Source: Dolomedes plantarius
Taxonomy: Eukaryota; Arthropoda; Arachnida; Araneae; Dolomedidae
Direction of reading: 5' to 3'
DNA: 64,000 nt
Assembly (NCBI GenBank): GCA_907164885.2
Contig: OU015490.1
Span: 207,964,772-208,028,771 of the forward strand
Each line of letters opens with the position of its first letter. Position 1 is the stretch's first letter. The notes under the pieces are model-generated. The model was given only the letters and a program-made list of their open reading frames with translations, did not search any database and was not told where the DNA came from. The translations under genes were made by a program, and so were the position numbers. Of this stretch, positions 1-11,151 are shown in pieces.

Positions 1-8
1 ACCTCGAG

Positions 9-203
9 ATGTATTTTGGGAACTTGGAGGACATTGCAGCTACGACAGATTTTATCTGTGCACCAGCCACCATTAGTGTATACGTCAGTGGTTTTGTAAG
101 ACACGGACATCGGACCAGCGACATTCAGATCACTGGCCTGATTAATCACATTCAGATCATGTATTTGCCAACCAGGCCACCGCGGCCCCATTCTTCAGTT
201 TAA
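9..203 (+). CDS. Unrecognised short ORF at window edge
   Basis: A 64-codon open frame in a stretch clearly richer in G+C than the AT-rich DNA that follows. It carries a small internal repeat (CATTCAGATCA twice, about 30 bp apart). I recognise no domain, signal peptide or membrane segment. It could be part of an exon or a TE fragment that continues to the left of the window. It stops exactly where the 1.1-kb duplicated segment begins. Low confidence that it is a real gene. Confidence 0.15.
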   Translation: MYFGNLEDIAATTDFICAPATISVYVSGFVRHGHRTSDIQITGLINHIQIMYLPTRPPRPHSSV

Positions 204-930
204 CGTATAAGATAAGAAAAGAAACATATACTTTTCTTAGTTATACGGAAATTACAATTGAGCATACAATCAAGGTATACATAGAATGAAACTATGATTT
301 TTAACAAAAATACATTTTTTATAAGAGAATGTTAAGCATAAGATCAAACATAAATCAGTTTACCATTACGTACTTCCATTATCAATCATATCACATGTGG
401 AAAAAATTTCTTTCCTTGTTCATTTATATTGCTAGAAAAACTTCCATTCTCTCATATGAGTGTATTTATGCTGTTACTTAAAATCTATGGCAGTATGAAA
501 TGAGTGATGAAAATTTAATTTCAAATCATTTAGTTCATAAAACATAAATATAAATTCCACTTCCTAAACCGCTATCAATCTCGCGAATGTTATTCGCAGG
601 ATATTTCTTTCATTCTCAGACATTGGAAGTAACGAAGGTTTTTTTTACCCCTTTTTACGCAAAGTGGCTGCCATTATAATATATAATACCGTCATAGATC
701 ATTTTTGCCGCAATGAGCCTGACATCTTTTACGGTTATAAGAATAACTCTCTTCCCTAAAAAATATAAGGGTCTGTCGTATCTAAAGAAATTCAAAACCA
801 TGTTAGTGATGCATTTTTCCAGGAGAAAATACTTGTATGTAAAGTAGCACTTGTCTCTGTATATATCACAGCATTTTCCTGCCTGAAACGTTCTCAAAAA
901 ATATTTCAAAGTTTCCTGATATCTAAAATA
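191..930. repeat. Tandem duplication, copy A (about 740 bp)
   Basis: This segment recurs at 1290-2030 with a start-to-start offset of 1099 bp. Both copies open with TTCTTCA...AACGTATAAGATAAGAAAAG and run in parallel to a shared CTCTGTATATATCA motif near the end. By eye the copies are roughly 85-95% identical. The most alike part is the 140 bp covering the small minus-strand ORF. No terminal inverted repeats or target duplications are visible, so a local segmental duplication is as likely as a TE. Confidence 0.8.
655..909 (-). pseudogene. Unrecognised duplicated ORF, copy A
   Basis: An 84-codon minus-strand frame containing the run RPLYFLGKRVILITVKDVRL. The same frame occurs in copy B with a few substitutions. 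In copy A the frame is closed by TAA at 655-657, where copy B reads GAA and continues for about a dozen codons. Copy B in turn carries a stop where copy A reads Tyr. Most of the substitutions in the shared core change the amino acid, which argues against current purifying selection. I do not recognise the family. It may be a decayed exon pair or chance coding. Confidence 0.3.
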
Positions 931-1289
931 TACTACCTGGTTAAATTGTACATGATGTAGATTTAAAAAATTAATTTCAGTTATATTATATTGTAAATGT
1001 ATTTTAGGAGTTTGTCAAGACCAATGAAGAAATTTACTGTAAAGTAAATTTTGTCTAAACTCGGGTATTATTAAGAAAAATGTATATTATACATAATAAA
1101 GTGGCGACAGATCCAGTTACATTCGTATGATTTTCTTTTAACGCTAATAAATGTCTCTATCAATATCTTTTTGTTTTATTATTTTTATACATTTACAATT
1201 AAATATGTGTCTACTTTTTGCAAATGTCTCTTAATAAATATGTAAATAAGTCTATTAATATGTAATTTTTGGGTGTTTAATTATGGTTA
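931..1289. other. Spacer between duplicated copies
   Basis: AT-rich spacer between copies A and B. I see no ORF, RNA gene or recognisable TE end in it. Confidence 0.5.
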
Positions 1290-2030
1290 TTCTTCAATGT
1301 AACGTATAAGATAAGAAAAGTAACATATACTTTCCTGAGTCATATGGTTATTACAATTACGCCTACAATAAAGTTATACATGCAATAAAACTATGATTTT
1401 AACTAAAACATATCTTTAATAAGAGAATATTTAGCACAAGATCAAGCATAAATCAGTTTACATTTACGTACTTCTCTTTTCAATAACATTATGTATGCAA
1501 CATATTTCTTTCCTTGTTCCTTTATAATGCTAAAAAAACCTTCCATTATCTCATATCAGTACATTCATGCTGTTACTTAAATTCTATGACAGTATTGAGT
1601 GATGAAATTTTAATTTCAATGCATTTAGTTCTTAATACGTAAATATAAATTCCACATCCTAAACCGCTATCAATCTCGCGAATGTTATTCCCAGGATATT
1701 TCTTTCATTCTCAGACATAGGAAGTAACTAACGTTTTTTTTACCCCTTTTTCCGCAAAGTGGCTGCCATTATAATATATATTACCGTCATAGATCATTTT
1801 TGGCGCAATGAGCCTGACATCTCTTACGGTTATAAGAAGGACTCTCTTGCCTGAAAAATATAAGGGCCTGTCGTATCTAAAGAAATTCAAAACCATGTTA
1901 GTGATGTACTTTTCCAGGAGAAAATACTTTTATGTAAAGTAGCACTCGTCTCTGTATATATCAGAACATTTTTCTGCGTGAAAAGTTCTCGAAAAATTAT
2001 TTGAACGGTTCCTGATAACTCCAATATATC
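1290..2030. repeat. Tandem duplication, copy B
   Basis: Second copy of the segment at 191-930, in direct orientation. Scattered substitutions and small indels separate the two, so the duplication is not recent. Confidence 0.8.
1711..1929 (-). pseudogene. Unrecognised duplicated ORF, copy B
   Basis: Counterpart of the ORF at 655-909. It runs past the point where copy A stops, ending in a short Lys/Val-rich tail. Its upstream part is cut by TAA at 1930-1932, where copy A has TAC. Each copy is therefore disabled by a different single-base change, so the frame was probably open in the common ancestor. Function unknown. Confidence 0.3.
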
Positions 2031-2415
2031 TAGGAAATTTTAGAAATTACTGTAAAGGTTGTTATCTATTTAATGCATTTTATGACTGCGCTGAGAACGG
2101 TGATGAAACTTATTTTTATTTAAAAATAAAGTTGAAATAGAAATAAATTTGTTTCTAAACGGTGGTATCACTCCAATTGCGAAAAATGTAATTTATATAC
2201 AATAGTTTATAAAATGACTGCATAACCATTCTTATTTGATATTAATTTATCTTTAATATTTTTATTTTACTCATATCGTTTTATCTTATTATTTGTATAC
2301 TCTAATTCAGTGGTTGTGAACCTGGTCCCTACTGCACATTAGTGGGAGATTCAAGCATTCATGGTAGGCTGTGAGAGTTTTTGTCTGTTGCTACAAGTTT
2401 TTTTCTTCCTCTATA
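2031..2415. other. Unassigned AT-rich spacer
   Basis: Nothing recognisable. The spacer contains a slightly GC-richer stretch around 2310-2380 with no ORF. Confidence 0.4.
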
Positions 2416-2748
2416 CAGTCGAACCCCGTTATAGCGAACCCTGCATATAACGAACTCCCAGATATAACAAACAAAAATTTTGGTCCCGCCATTTTCCTAA
2501 TGTACGTAATTTAATTAGCATTGTGTCAGTTTAATGTATTCGATTTTAGTCGATTTAATTCGTTAATGATCATTTTTTAACAGATTTTATCGTTTTTAAT
2601 ACTTCATTATTGAATACACATTGCAACTAATGAGTTATACATTTTGTGAACTCTAGCATTTTTCTTAACGGTTCGGATATAGCGAACCGCCAGATAAAGC
2701 GAACAAAACCTTTGGTCCCTTGAAGTTCGTTATAACGGGGTTCGACTG
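2416..2748. mobile_element. pogo/Tigger-type MITE
   Basis: A 333-bp non-autonomous element with terminal inverted repeats. It starts CAGTCGAACCCCGTTATA and ends with the complement (TATAACGGGGTTCGACTG). It is flanked on both sides by TA (2414-2415 and 2749-2750), the target duplication of the Tc1/mariner superfamily. Subterminal repeats of the GCGAACC...GATATA type extend the inverted repeat inwards. Termini of this form are known from pogo/Tigger elements. The interior has no transposase ORF, so it would have moved by using an enzyme supplied in trans. Confidence 0.85.
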
Positions 2749-3077
2749 TATATCCAATACATTGCTAAAAACTTCGTGCGTTTGATTTCTTAAATACATT
2801 ATTTTGCTACTTACTTTTGAATTCCATCCCTAAACATTGAATATAGACTCGTGGACTAGGGAACAAATTATGAGCTCCAGCGAAAGGCACGAGTTTAGTG
2901 TGATTAACGAGGTCTAACGCTTATAACCTTCAATTGTTCTAACCTTTATATTACGCTTATATAACCTTTATATTAACCTTCATATTGCCATTTTTCAGTC
3001 TTCGAGCTGCATCTCTTTCTTGGAAATGTAGAAACTCATTAAATTTTAATTATCTATGCATATGCCTACATAAAGTA
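2749..3077. other. Unassigned AT-rich spacer
   Basis: Nothing identified beyond a short local repetition of ACCTT(C/T)ATATT motifs near 2925-2985. Confidence 0.4.
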
Positions 3078-3860
3078 CTAGATGAAAACCTGTACTTCGC
3101 TACGGAGTACATTCAAATTAAATACAACGGTCAATGTATGTAATTAATGCCAAAAATATGTGTATATGTATATATATATATATATATAATATATTTATAA
3201 TAAATACAATTATAAATGTATGCAATTTATGTTAAAAAAAACGAAAAAATATATTTATAAACAATCGTAACGGTTATTTTTATAGACAAAATAATGTAGA
3301 AGAAAATATTCAAATTAAATCTAATAGAAGAGAGTAAATAATATAATACAGTAAATATTGTACAGTTTGAGGAACATTCTTTTAAGTATGTTAATATTTT
3401 TTTTGGATAATGTCCGATCATCTGTCGCATTAGCAAGAATTTTTTTTTTGTCTATATCGTTTTTATGCACGTGACGCAAAATTAAAAGAAAAGAAACCAC
3501 GTCATCAGCATTTAATAAATTAAATTCTAAAAATTAATCTTTAAAAATTTACTGAAAATAAGAAAATGGAGGGAAAGATTCGAAAAAGATTTAATTTTAA
3601 AGGAATTTTTATGGTGTTTCTCGGGATATAAATTGTATAACCCTCGGATTATTATTTTAAATGAAAATTTTAAAGAATGTTACTAAAACAGCTTAAAAAT
3701 TTAATTTTAAGAAATCTAAGAAGAATTTTTCAAAAATCTCTCTTAGTGGACCCCTGCACTATAAGAAAAATCACCATACATAATTTCAGCTCTTTATGTC
3801 CAGCGAATTCGTCTGTGGGTCATATATCAGTCAGTTATGGAACTGTTTTATGGCGGTAGA
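3078..3860 (-). mobile_element. Helitron-like element, family 1, copy 1
   Basis: Read on the minus strand, the 3' end is a hairpin with complementary CCGTA and TAC(A/G)G arms and a GCGAAG loop, followed about 10 nt later by CTAG (3078-3081). The base outside is T on that strand. The other end reads TC with A outside. A TC start, a hairpin-plus-CTRR end and insertion between A and T without duplication are the known Helitron signature. There is no Rep/helicase ORF, so the copy is non-autonomous. Other copies are at 4126-4976, 22881-23485 and 48464-49175. A 69-codon minus-strand frame (3227-3436) lies inside and recurs in the 23-kb copy. Confidence 0.75.
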
Positions 3861-4125
3861 TATTAAAAGGTTGACGATCCATGATCTATAGCTTCCCTAT
3901 TCGCGATTAACAGTGTCACAGCTTTTTAAAGCGTTTGGTGTCAGTTCAAGGGAAGAAGAAAACCGAGTTTTGAAATCAAATCGCAAAATTTCAAAGTAAT
4001 ATTACGATCATCTGAACTAAACAGAAAACTTTCTTTCCGTTGCGAGCTGTTAATTACATAGCCTGAACAAAGTGATATATTCGCTGTGACTGGATTGCAT
4101 CATGCTGTCTTAAGCATATGGAAGA

Positions 4126-4899
4126 CTAGCTGAAAACCCGTACTTCGCTACGGAGTACATTCAAATTAAATACAAAGGTCAATGTATGCAATTAATGCCA
4201 AAATATGTATAAATATACTTATTATAAATACAATGATCAATGTATGCAATTGATGTGAAAAAAACGAAAAAAAATTTTTTATAAAAATATCGTAAGGGAT
4301 ATTTTTATAGATAAAATAATGTTGAGGAAAATATTCGAATTAAATCTAATAGAACATACTAAAGAATATAGTACAGTTCATATAGTTCAGTTTGAGGAAC
4401 ATATCTTTTACTGTATTTTAATTTTTTTTTTGGGATAATTTCCAATCGTCTGCCGCATTAACAAGAAACATTGTTTTGGTCTATTTCGTTGCGATGAACG
4501 TTACGATAAATTAATTTAAAGTTCCATAAAACGAAATCACGTGATCGGCATTTAAAAAATTAAATACTAAAAATTAACCTTTAAATATCACCAAAAACCA
4601 GAAAATGGAGGTAAAGATTCGAAAAATATTTCATTAATGTTTATGATCTTTCTTGTGATTTAAATTTAATAACCCTCAATGGATTATTTTAAATGCAAAC
4701 TTTAAAAAGTTACAAAAAGAGCTTATCAATTTAATTATAAAAAATCGAAGAAGAATTTTTCAAAAATCGTTCTTAATGCACCCCTACACTATAAGACGAA
4801 TCTCCATGCAAAATTTTAGCATGGATAAAAATTTTAGAAAGGTCCAGCGGTTTGGTCTGTGTGTTGTATGTCAGTCAGTGAGTCAGTCAGTTACAGAAC

Positions 4900-4976
<77 letters not shown>
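4126..4976 (-). mobile_element. Helitron-like element, family 1, copy 2
   Basis: Same family as 3078-3860, with a better preserved 3' end: CTAG at 4126-4129, then the CCGTA/TACGG hairpin at about 4138-4153, read on the minus strand. The 5' TC lies at 4975-4976 (GA on plus). The terminal TCTATATATA sequence has grown into a 72-bp TA array (4903-4974) that is therefore inside the element. The outer flanks are A and T, as expected for Helitron insertion. No helicase is encoded. Confidence 0.8.
4903..4974. repeat. (TA)n inside Helitron 5' end
   Basis: Pure TA array of 72 bp sitting between the conserved subterminal sequence and the terminal TC of the Helitron-like element. It looks like an expansion of the element's own TATATA start. 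Confidence 0.95.
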
Positions 4977-5991
4977 TTGACTGTAGAGAATGACATGTGT
5001 ACATTGACTCTAGAAAAAAGAGATCATTGATACTGGTTGTATGGAGTTCATTTATGAATTTTGTAGTTTGTGTTAGGGGGTCCCTAATTTAGAGTATATT
5101 GTAGTGTAATAAGTCGAAATAATATAGTCTATCGATGAGCATGCAAAGACGGCATATAGTGCTACTACAATTTTTATTTTAGTTAATATATCAGTCACTA
5201 TCATAGGAAAATAACATATATTTATATTTGTTGTATATCAGACATGTCATAAATTTATAAACATTTTAGCAGAAATCTCTGAGCAGAATGCTTTCTGAAA
5301 TTCTCTGGGATAGAAAATAAATTTTTAAAAAGCCATTAATTTTAAATTAATTTTAAATAACGAAATAGTTTTTATGTCGAGCCCTTGCAGAGAGGTATAA
5401 TGTATCTCATTAAAAAAATAATGTATCTCATTAAAAAACTTAATTGCAAGCCTTTATCTTAACTTTCAAACATAATGTTTTAATTTTTCTATTCTTATTG
5501 TTAAGATAGTCCTAATTGTACTAATTGTATATTTTTTTCACAGAGATAATTCCTTCACACTTTTATTCAGTATCAATAAGATTTTTGAATAATGAAATTG
5601 TCATAAATAAATCATTTTTTTATAAAGAAATGTTGAAAAAAGAACAAATAGGGAGATTATTTCTACAAGAAGGTTTCATTTTGATTGCTTTTATGATTGT
5701 CAAGTTTATGTTCTCTTTCTAAATGTAAAAGAATTATTCAGGAAGTTATATAGTCCAATCAAATTGTGTAGTTTGTAGTGCATGAACATCTATTCAAGAA
5801 ATTTTACAAATTAGAATCTATATACTACAAGAAAACAAGCTTAATATTTGACGTAAATTGGAAAAATTCTAGGACAAGATTTAGGATATTTTGTTTTGTA
5901 ATAAAATTAAGGACACATTTTACTAATGTAACTTATTTTATGCTTCTTTAACTATTTATTACTCCTTTGGCATCATACTTCACATTAGATG

Positions 5992-6025
<34 letters not shown>

Positions 6026-6890
6026 TGATTCTATCATATCTCTTCAATGGTGGTTATAAAACACGTTTTCGCAATATCTTTACCATGAGCAAATGCAGGG
6101 TTTTACAAAAGGATCCAGCTGTATTTCCCATATAAAAATTCTTTAACTGTCGTAAAAATTTATGATATACAGCGTGTAAATCAGAAATAGATAATGACTA
6201 GTTTATACCTCACTTCTCATGGGCTTATTTTAAATAAAAGTTATTTAAAACTTGTTAATAAACAAGAATATCATCGTGACTGAATTTTAAGTGACTTTAT
6301 CTTTACTTTTTTTAGTGAATATATAATAGACATGGCTTAGAAAGTTCAAAATATGCAAGTCAATGAGTATATTATTTCTTCAAATTCCAATTAATAGGCA
6401 GTAAAACGCGAAATGGGTTTAATAAAATTACAACAGAGGATCACAAAACCTAACAAGTTTTTGTAACAAAACCCTGACATCTAGTAGACGTCTTAGAACT
6501 TTTATAAAAATTTTTACGACTAAGGAGGTACGTGACGAAACTTCTATATCTAGGTATTGAAAGAACTTACGGAGTTGTTGGAGAGAATTAATTTTAAAAT
6601 TTTACAGGAAACTTAAAGGTAAAAGGAAAGAGAGAACTTTTGAAAATGTTCTCAGATAAAAGATCCATTTGGTAAAATTCATCAGTTCAAAAATATAGTG
6701 TTATATAATGGAAAAGGGAAAATTTTTACTAAGTGATGGACTTTAAATGTCGAAAAAAATCCCTAATATGTGTCTAAAAATATTTCTAAATCTTGTCATC
6801 CAGGTTCTGTATTCCTTTGCTAAAGTTATTCTGACTTACGATTTTATTTACTGGCCATATATCTTTAAAATTTGTCTATTGTAATATTAT
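4977..6890. other. Unassigned AT-rich DNA
   Basis: About 1.9 kb of AT-rich sequence without a convincing gene. A 65-codon frame at 5525-5722 is low-complexity and unrecognised. A 31-bp TA run lies at 5993-6023. No TE terminus was identified. Confidence 0.4.
5993..6023. repeat. (TA)n microsatellite
   Basis: Uninterrupted TA repeat, 31 bp. Confidence 0.95.
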
Positions 6891-6899
6891 TGTTCTCAA

Positions 6900-7330
6900 C
6901 TGCGAAAATATTGCTATTATAAATAAATATTGTAAAAAACCATAGCTTGTAATCTATCTTTGGTCAATCTATCTATGTCAGTATCTATTACATTATCTAT
7001 AAAAATCCCTCAAATTTTCGAGTCTCTCAAGAAATTTATGATTATAAAAGAAGTATAATTAATCGTAAATATTGAATCGTACAATCGGAAACATTGCTTT
7101 CATAATTTTATATTTAAAGAAAACACAGCTTATAACATATCAAGTTTTTAATTCTTCTAGGAAATTTTATGATTATAAGCTAAGTACGATTAATCGTATG
7201 TATCGAATTATATAATCGAATATATTGGTTTCTAAAATAAATATTTAAAGAACATACAACTAGTAATCTATCAGGGTTTTGATTCTCCCTAATATATTTT
7301 ATGATTATAAAAGTAAGATTTATCGTATAT
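6900..7330. repeat. ~131-bp tandem repeat, about 3 units
   Basis: The motif ATGATTATAA recurs at about 7038, 7169 and 7301, a period of 131-132 bp. Each time it is followed by a diverged ATTAATCGTA or TTATCGTA block and then a TATTTAAAGAA block. The units have diverged by point changes, so the array is old. No coding content. Confidence 0.7.
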
Positions 7331-7615
7331 CTTTTTTATACATTACTCCCTATATATTAGATGAAAATAATTATCATATTTCCATTCCACGTGATATTTT
7401 CTTTTTATATATTAGATAAAAAAATTATAATTTTTCTATTTTATGTGTTATTGCCTTTTTATAAATTAGATAAAGTATTGCATTTCCTTTTGCTGCGTTA
7501 TTCCATTTTTATATACTAGATGAAAAAATATTATCATATTTCCTTTTTATGTGTTATTTCCTTTTTATGTATCAGAGGAAAAAACATCCTATATACATTT
7601 TATGTGTTAGTTCCA
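7329..7615. repeat. ~55-bp minisatellite, about 5 units
   Basis: Successive diverged units of the form TTTTTATA..TTAGATGAAAA followed by ATATTTCC and TTTATGTGTTATT. The unit spacing is about 50-65 bp. It follows directly on the 131-bp repeat. No ORF. Confidence 0.6.
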
Positions 7616-7623
7616 TTTCATAT

Positions 7624-8653
7624 TGTAACGTTTGCCTGTGACTTGGTGTCTAAGCCGACACTCTAGGTAGTGTATTACAGGTTACGGGAAAAAAATTTAA
7701 CAGCCAACTAAATCAGCATAGAATTGAATTGATCTTTAACTTTATTGGAATGCTCTTGACTATATGCACACGATTAGGTCGTGATCATAGGAATCTTAAA
7801 ATGTACACAGATGGACGTCACTTGAGTTCGCACACCCACAATTTAGGAATAGTCCTCACAGAAATCTCGATGCACCTCCATTGCAGGTCGTCGGAGGATT
7901 CAGATTCGAATGCTGGAACAACAGTCCGGGAAAACTTTCTGTTCGTTGAAGTCAGACGAATTTCGTAACGGTCGTGCCTCGAGTTGAACAATCCGGAAAT
8001 AGAGCTATTATATATTTGGCTATCTAAGCGTAGGATCTGCTACTTAGGACCGATGTCTCTTGATGCAGTCGGCTCGCCTAACGCACTCTCTCAACATCGA
8101 AGCTCAAAGCTCCAAGAAAATCGACGAAGAGCAATATCTGCTCACTCTCTAAGAAGGAAACCTGGAGACCTTTTAGCAGAAACTAGAAGAGATCCGAAGA
8201 CTCTATAGAATAGCTCCTACAAAAAAAACGAAGACCTCAGCGAGACCCACCAAAAATATCTTGCATCATCTTTTATCAGCTTTTCCCCCAGCGGAACAAG
8301 TTAATCTTCACGCTTTTGAATGAGTTTTCTCATTGGCCCTCCTGGGTGTCTCGGGTGCAACACGACGCTCATTTGCATATCGATACAATATCGGAATATC
8401 CATAATCGACTTCGTCAGGGGGCGGAGTTCCTTTTATCTTATAATGTCAAACTCGTACACAGCCAGGAGCCAGGGATTGTCCCTCTCGCCGTCCAGCCTC
8501 TGGTCGATCAGTTGATTCGATTGAACCTGCGCGACCCCTACAGGGGCGGAAATTCCTGAATGCTGAACCCGTTCGAACAGATTTGAGATTTTAAAGTATC
8601 CTCTCTGCTTTTTGTCTAATGGTTTTTTCGGGCCGTGAGGCTGAAATTCCACA
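7624..8653. mobile_element. Solo LTR candidate, 1.03 kb
   Basis: A GC-richer island with sharp edges in AT-rich DNA. It begins TGTAACG and ends TTCCACA, giving the TG...CA ends of a retrotransposon LTR. The four bases ATAT flank it on both sides (7620-7623 and 8654-8657), consistent with a 4-bp target duplication, although ATAT is weak evidence in this genome. No second copy or internal retroelement sequence is in the window, so a solo LTR left by recombination fits best. Short frames inside (for example 7729-7968 and the minus frame 8434-8652) are unrecognised. Orientation is not determined. Confidence 0.5.
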
Positions 8654-9668
8654 ATATATTAGGTGTAATAGTCATATTCGATTCGCTCGACCTTCTGACT
8701 GTCGACATAAATTTAAATATTTTTTCAATGTACTCCGTAATTTAGAAGTAAATTTTTCGTTTTAGGAATTTCGTTCACCAGAGAAAATTATTTGCTTTTA
8801 AAACAGCGTACCAAATTTTTCCCCCGAATAATTCAAATTTTAAAATAATTATTTCCGTTTATTTTAAAGCATGAAAAAGACACCTGACTTAAAATCTTCC
8901 TTCTCTATAACGGAGTACAAATAATCTATAAATCCCTCAATCGAGTTGAGTAGATCCAATATGGCTAATGCCCAGTAGCCTCAAAAGTATGCACAGAATT
9001 TTACTAAAAAAATATTCTAAAAAGATAATTTTTTTATTAATGATTATTGAAACACACACACAATGATGTATGTCCAACCGGAATAATGTGTCTCCATAGA
9101 AATTATTCTTTCAATTATCAAATGCAACATCGGGTATCTTCATTCGTATATCTTTCCCGTGCACTATGAACATGAGATTTATGTATTGACACATTTGGGG
9201 CCATATGAATCCGTTTTCATATGCTTGGATTAAAAAATTATGTATTCTTCAAGGAGGAAGACTGCTTATATTTTCATCAAAGAAGTCCTAAAGAAAATTA
9301 ATTTTCGTATGACTAAACACTATAAATAGGATTTGGATGTAATTTTTTGCGAGATATTAATAAATCTCTGACGTTTATTATGCGTAAATGAAAATAAGTT
9401 TAATCAAGTGTAGTTAATATTTGTCATGAAAATATAAGTCATGGAAACCGCATTTATTTGCTTACGATACTGATGTCTTTAAGGAGAACATTTATATACT
9501 ACAACCGTCACTGATGTAAAGCGGTTTTAGACATTGAGGTTAAATTTATACTATGAAAAAGGTAATTACCTTTAATTCAGATTTTTCAAGAGAATGTATA
9601 TCCATCTTGGTAATCCACACTCTCTCGTTTAAAAAAAATTCTTGGTTATGAGGTATGATCCTTTAGAT
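8654..9668. other. Unassigned AT-rich DNA
   Basis: No gene or TE terminus recognised. The last 150 bp may be a strongly diverged first unit of the 245-bp array. Confidence 0.35.
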
Positions 9669-10161
9669 CAGAGGTCGTCAACCTTTTATTACATTCCGCC
9701 CACTTTTGTATCATTGTTGATGGCAAAATTTCTTTACCGCCCACCAGTGCATATCCACCAGTGACTCAATTTATGCAAGTGTAAAGTAAATTTTAGAGGG
9801 GAACGTTTGCAAAAAATATATACTTAAATTTACATTCGAAATTTACATTATACTTATGTATGTACATATATATATATATATATATATATGGCTACGGATC
9901 GCTACGGAGCTAATTCGTTGCTCCCTCGTCCACAAGTATAATTCGAGACGTGTCCGGTGAATTGTTACCTGTAATCCAAGTTTAGAGAGGGAATTCAAAA
10001 GTAAATAGCAAAAGCATATTTTTAAATGTCAAACTTACGATTGTGTTAGCAGTGTATTCAAAAAAAGAACATTTGTAACAACGGAGAAAAATTCCTACCG
10101 CCCACCATGAAAACTTGAAGCGCCCATTAGTGGGCGGAGGGAACCAAGTTGACTACCAATG
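9669..10161. mobile_element. hAT-type MITE
   Basis: A 493-bp non-autonomous element with inverted ends CAGAGGTCGTCAACC and, read inward from the right, CATTGGTAGTCAACTT. Repeated CCGCCCAC motifs lie near both ends. The eight bases outside are CTTTAGAT on the left and TTCTAGAT on the right. This is a near-match to the 8-bp duplication made by hAT transposases. The right flank continues as a unit of the 245-bp tandem array. A 25-bp TA run lies inside (9865-9889). No ORF. Confidence 0.7.
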
Positions 10162-11049
10162 TTCTAGATTATCAATGAAGATTTATTAAATTTTGGGATC
10201 AGCACAAATACTTAGTCGAACTTCTTTTATTTATTTCTGAAGGATCTAAACTATAACAAAGAACATTCGGTTTGATTACGTACTTTTCACTATACTGACT
10301 ATGTATTTTTGAGAATTAATCACTTTATCTGAAGTAAATAAATATTTGACATTAAATGAAAACTTCTATCAATTCTAACAAGGTATCCAAACTTCCTTTA
10401 GCTTCACAGTGTAGATGAGTTAAATTATGTGATCATTAAAAATACGTATCAGTTCCCCATACATTTATTTTACTGTATAGTCTAAACAATATGAATGTAT
10501 ATTCTGTTACATTATCTACCTTTTCCGACACTCGCAATGCATTTTTGAGAACTAATTACTTTAGTTTGTTTAACTTTTCAACTACCAGACGGGTCAATAG
10601 AACCCGACAGGAATATTTAATGTAGGTTTTCTCATGAAAATTTGGGCTGAAAAATTTTGCGATTACAAGATTTTTCCTAATATGCTCTACTCTATTTATA
10701 TGCGATTGTACTTGCGATTTAAATTTTGTTTGAAATTTTCATTGGTTCATAGTTTGTTTCATTACTTACCGCTTACTTGATACAGACGTAATATACTGTT
10801 GATTTTCCTAGAGTTTCCGTACAAATATGAGTGGTGACACTAAAACTTGACAATAATCGCTTGACAATAAACGTTGGCAATAATCTTTTGTGCCAATGTC
10901 GCCAAATGTCACCAAATTTAGTAACTTTATGACAAAGTTTAGAGAATATTCTGGATTGATGTTGGTGTATTGATGTTTTTTATGCTGTAATAGAAAATAA
11001 TACTTGATATCCGACCACTTTTGTAATAAGTGCTTTGCTATTTTACGAA

Positions 11050-11053
<4 letters not shown>

Positions 11054-11114
<61 letters not shown>
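11054..11114. repeat. (TA)n microsatellite inside piggyBac A
   Basis: TA array of 61 bp just upstream of the acidic N-terminal part of the transposase pseudogene. It probably displaced the original start region. Confidence 0.95.
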
Positions 11115-11116
<2 letters not shown>

Positions 11117-11151
11117 CTTTGCCTTATTTGTTTGTTATTTTAAAATCTAAA

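Noticed and set aside
7729..8208. Two adjoining plus-strand ORFs as a possible split gene
   Set aside because: No domain or splice evidence; they lie inside a segment with LTR-like ends.
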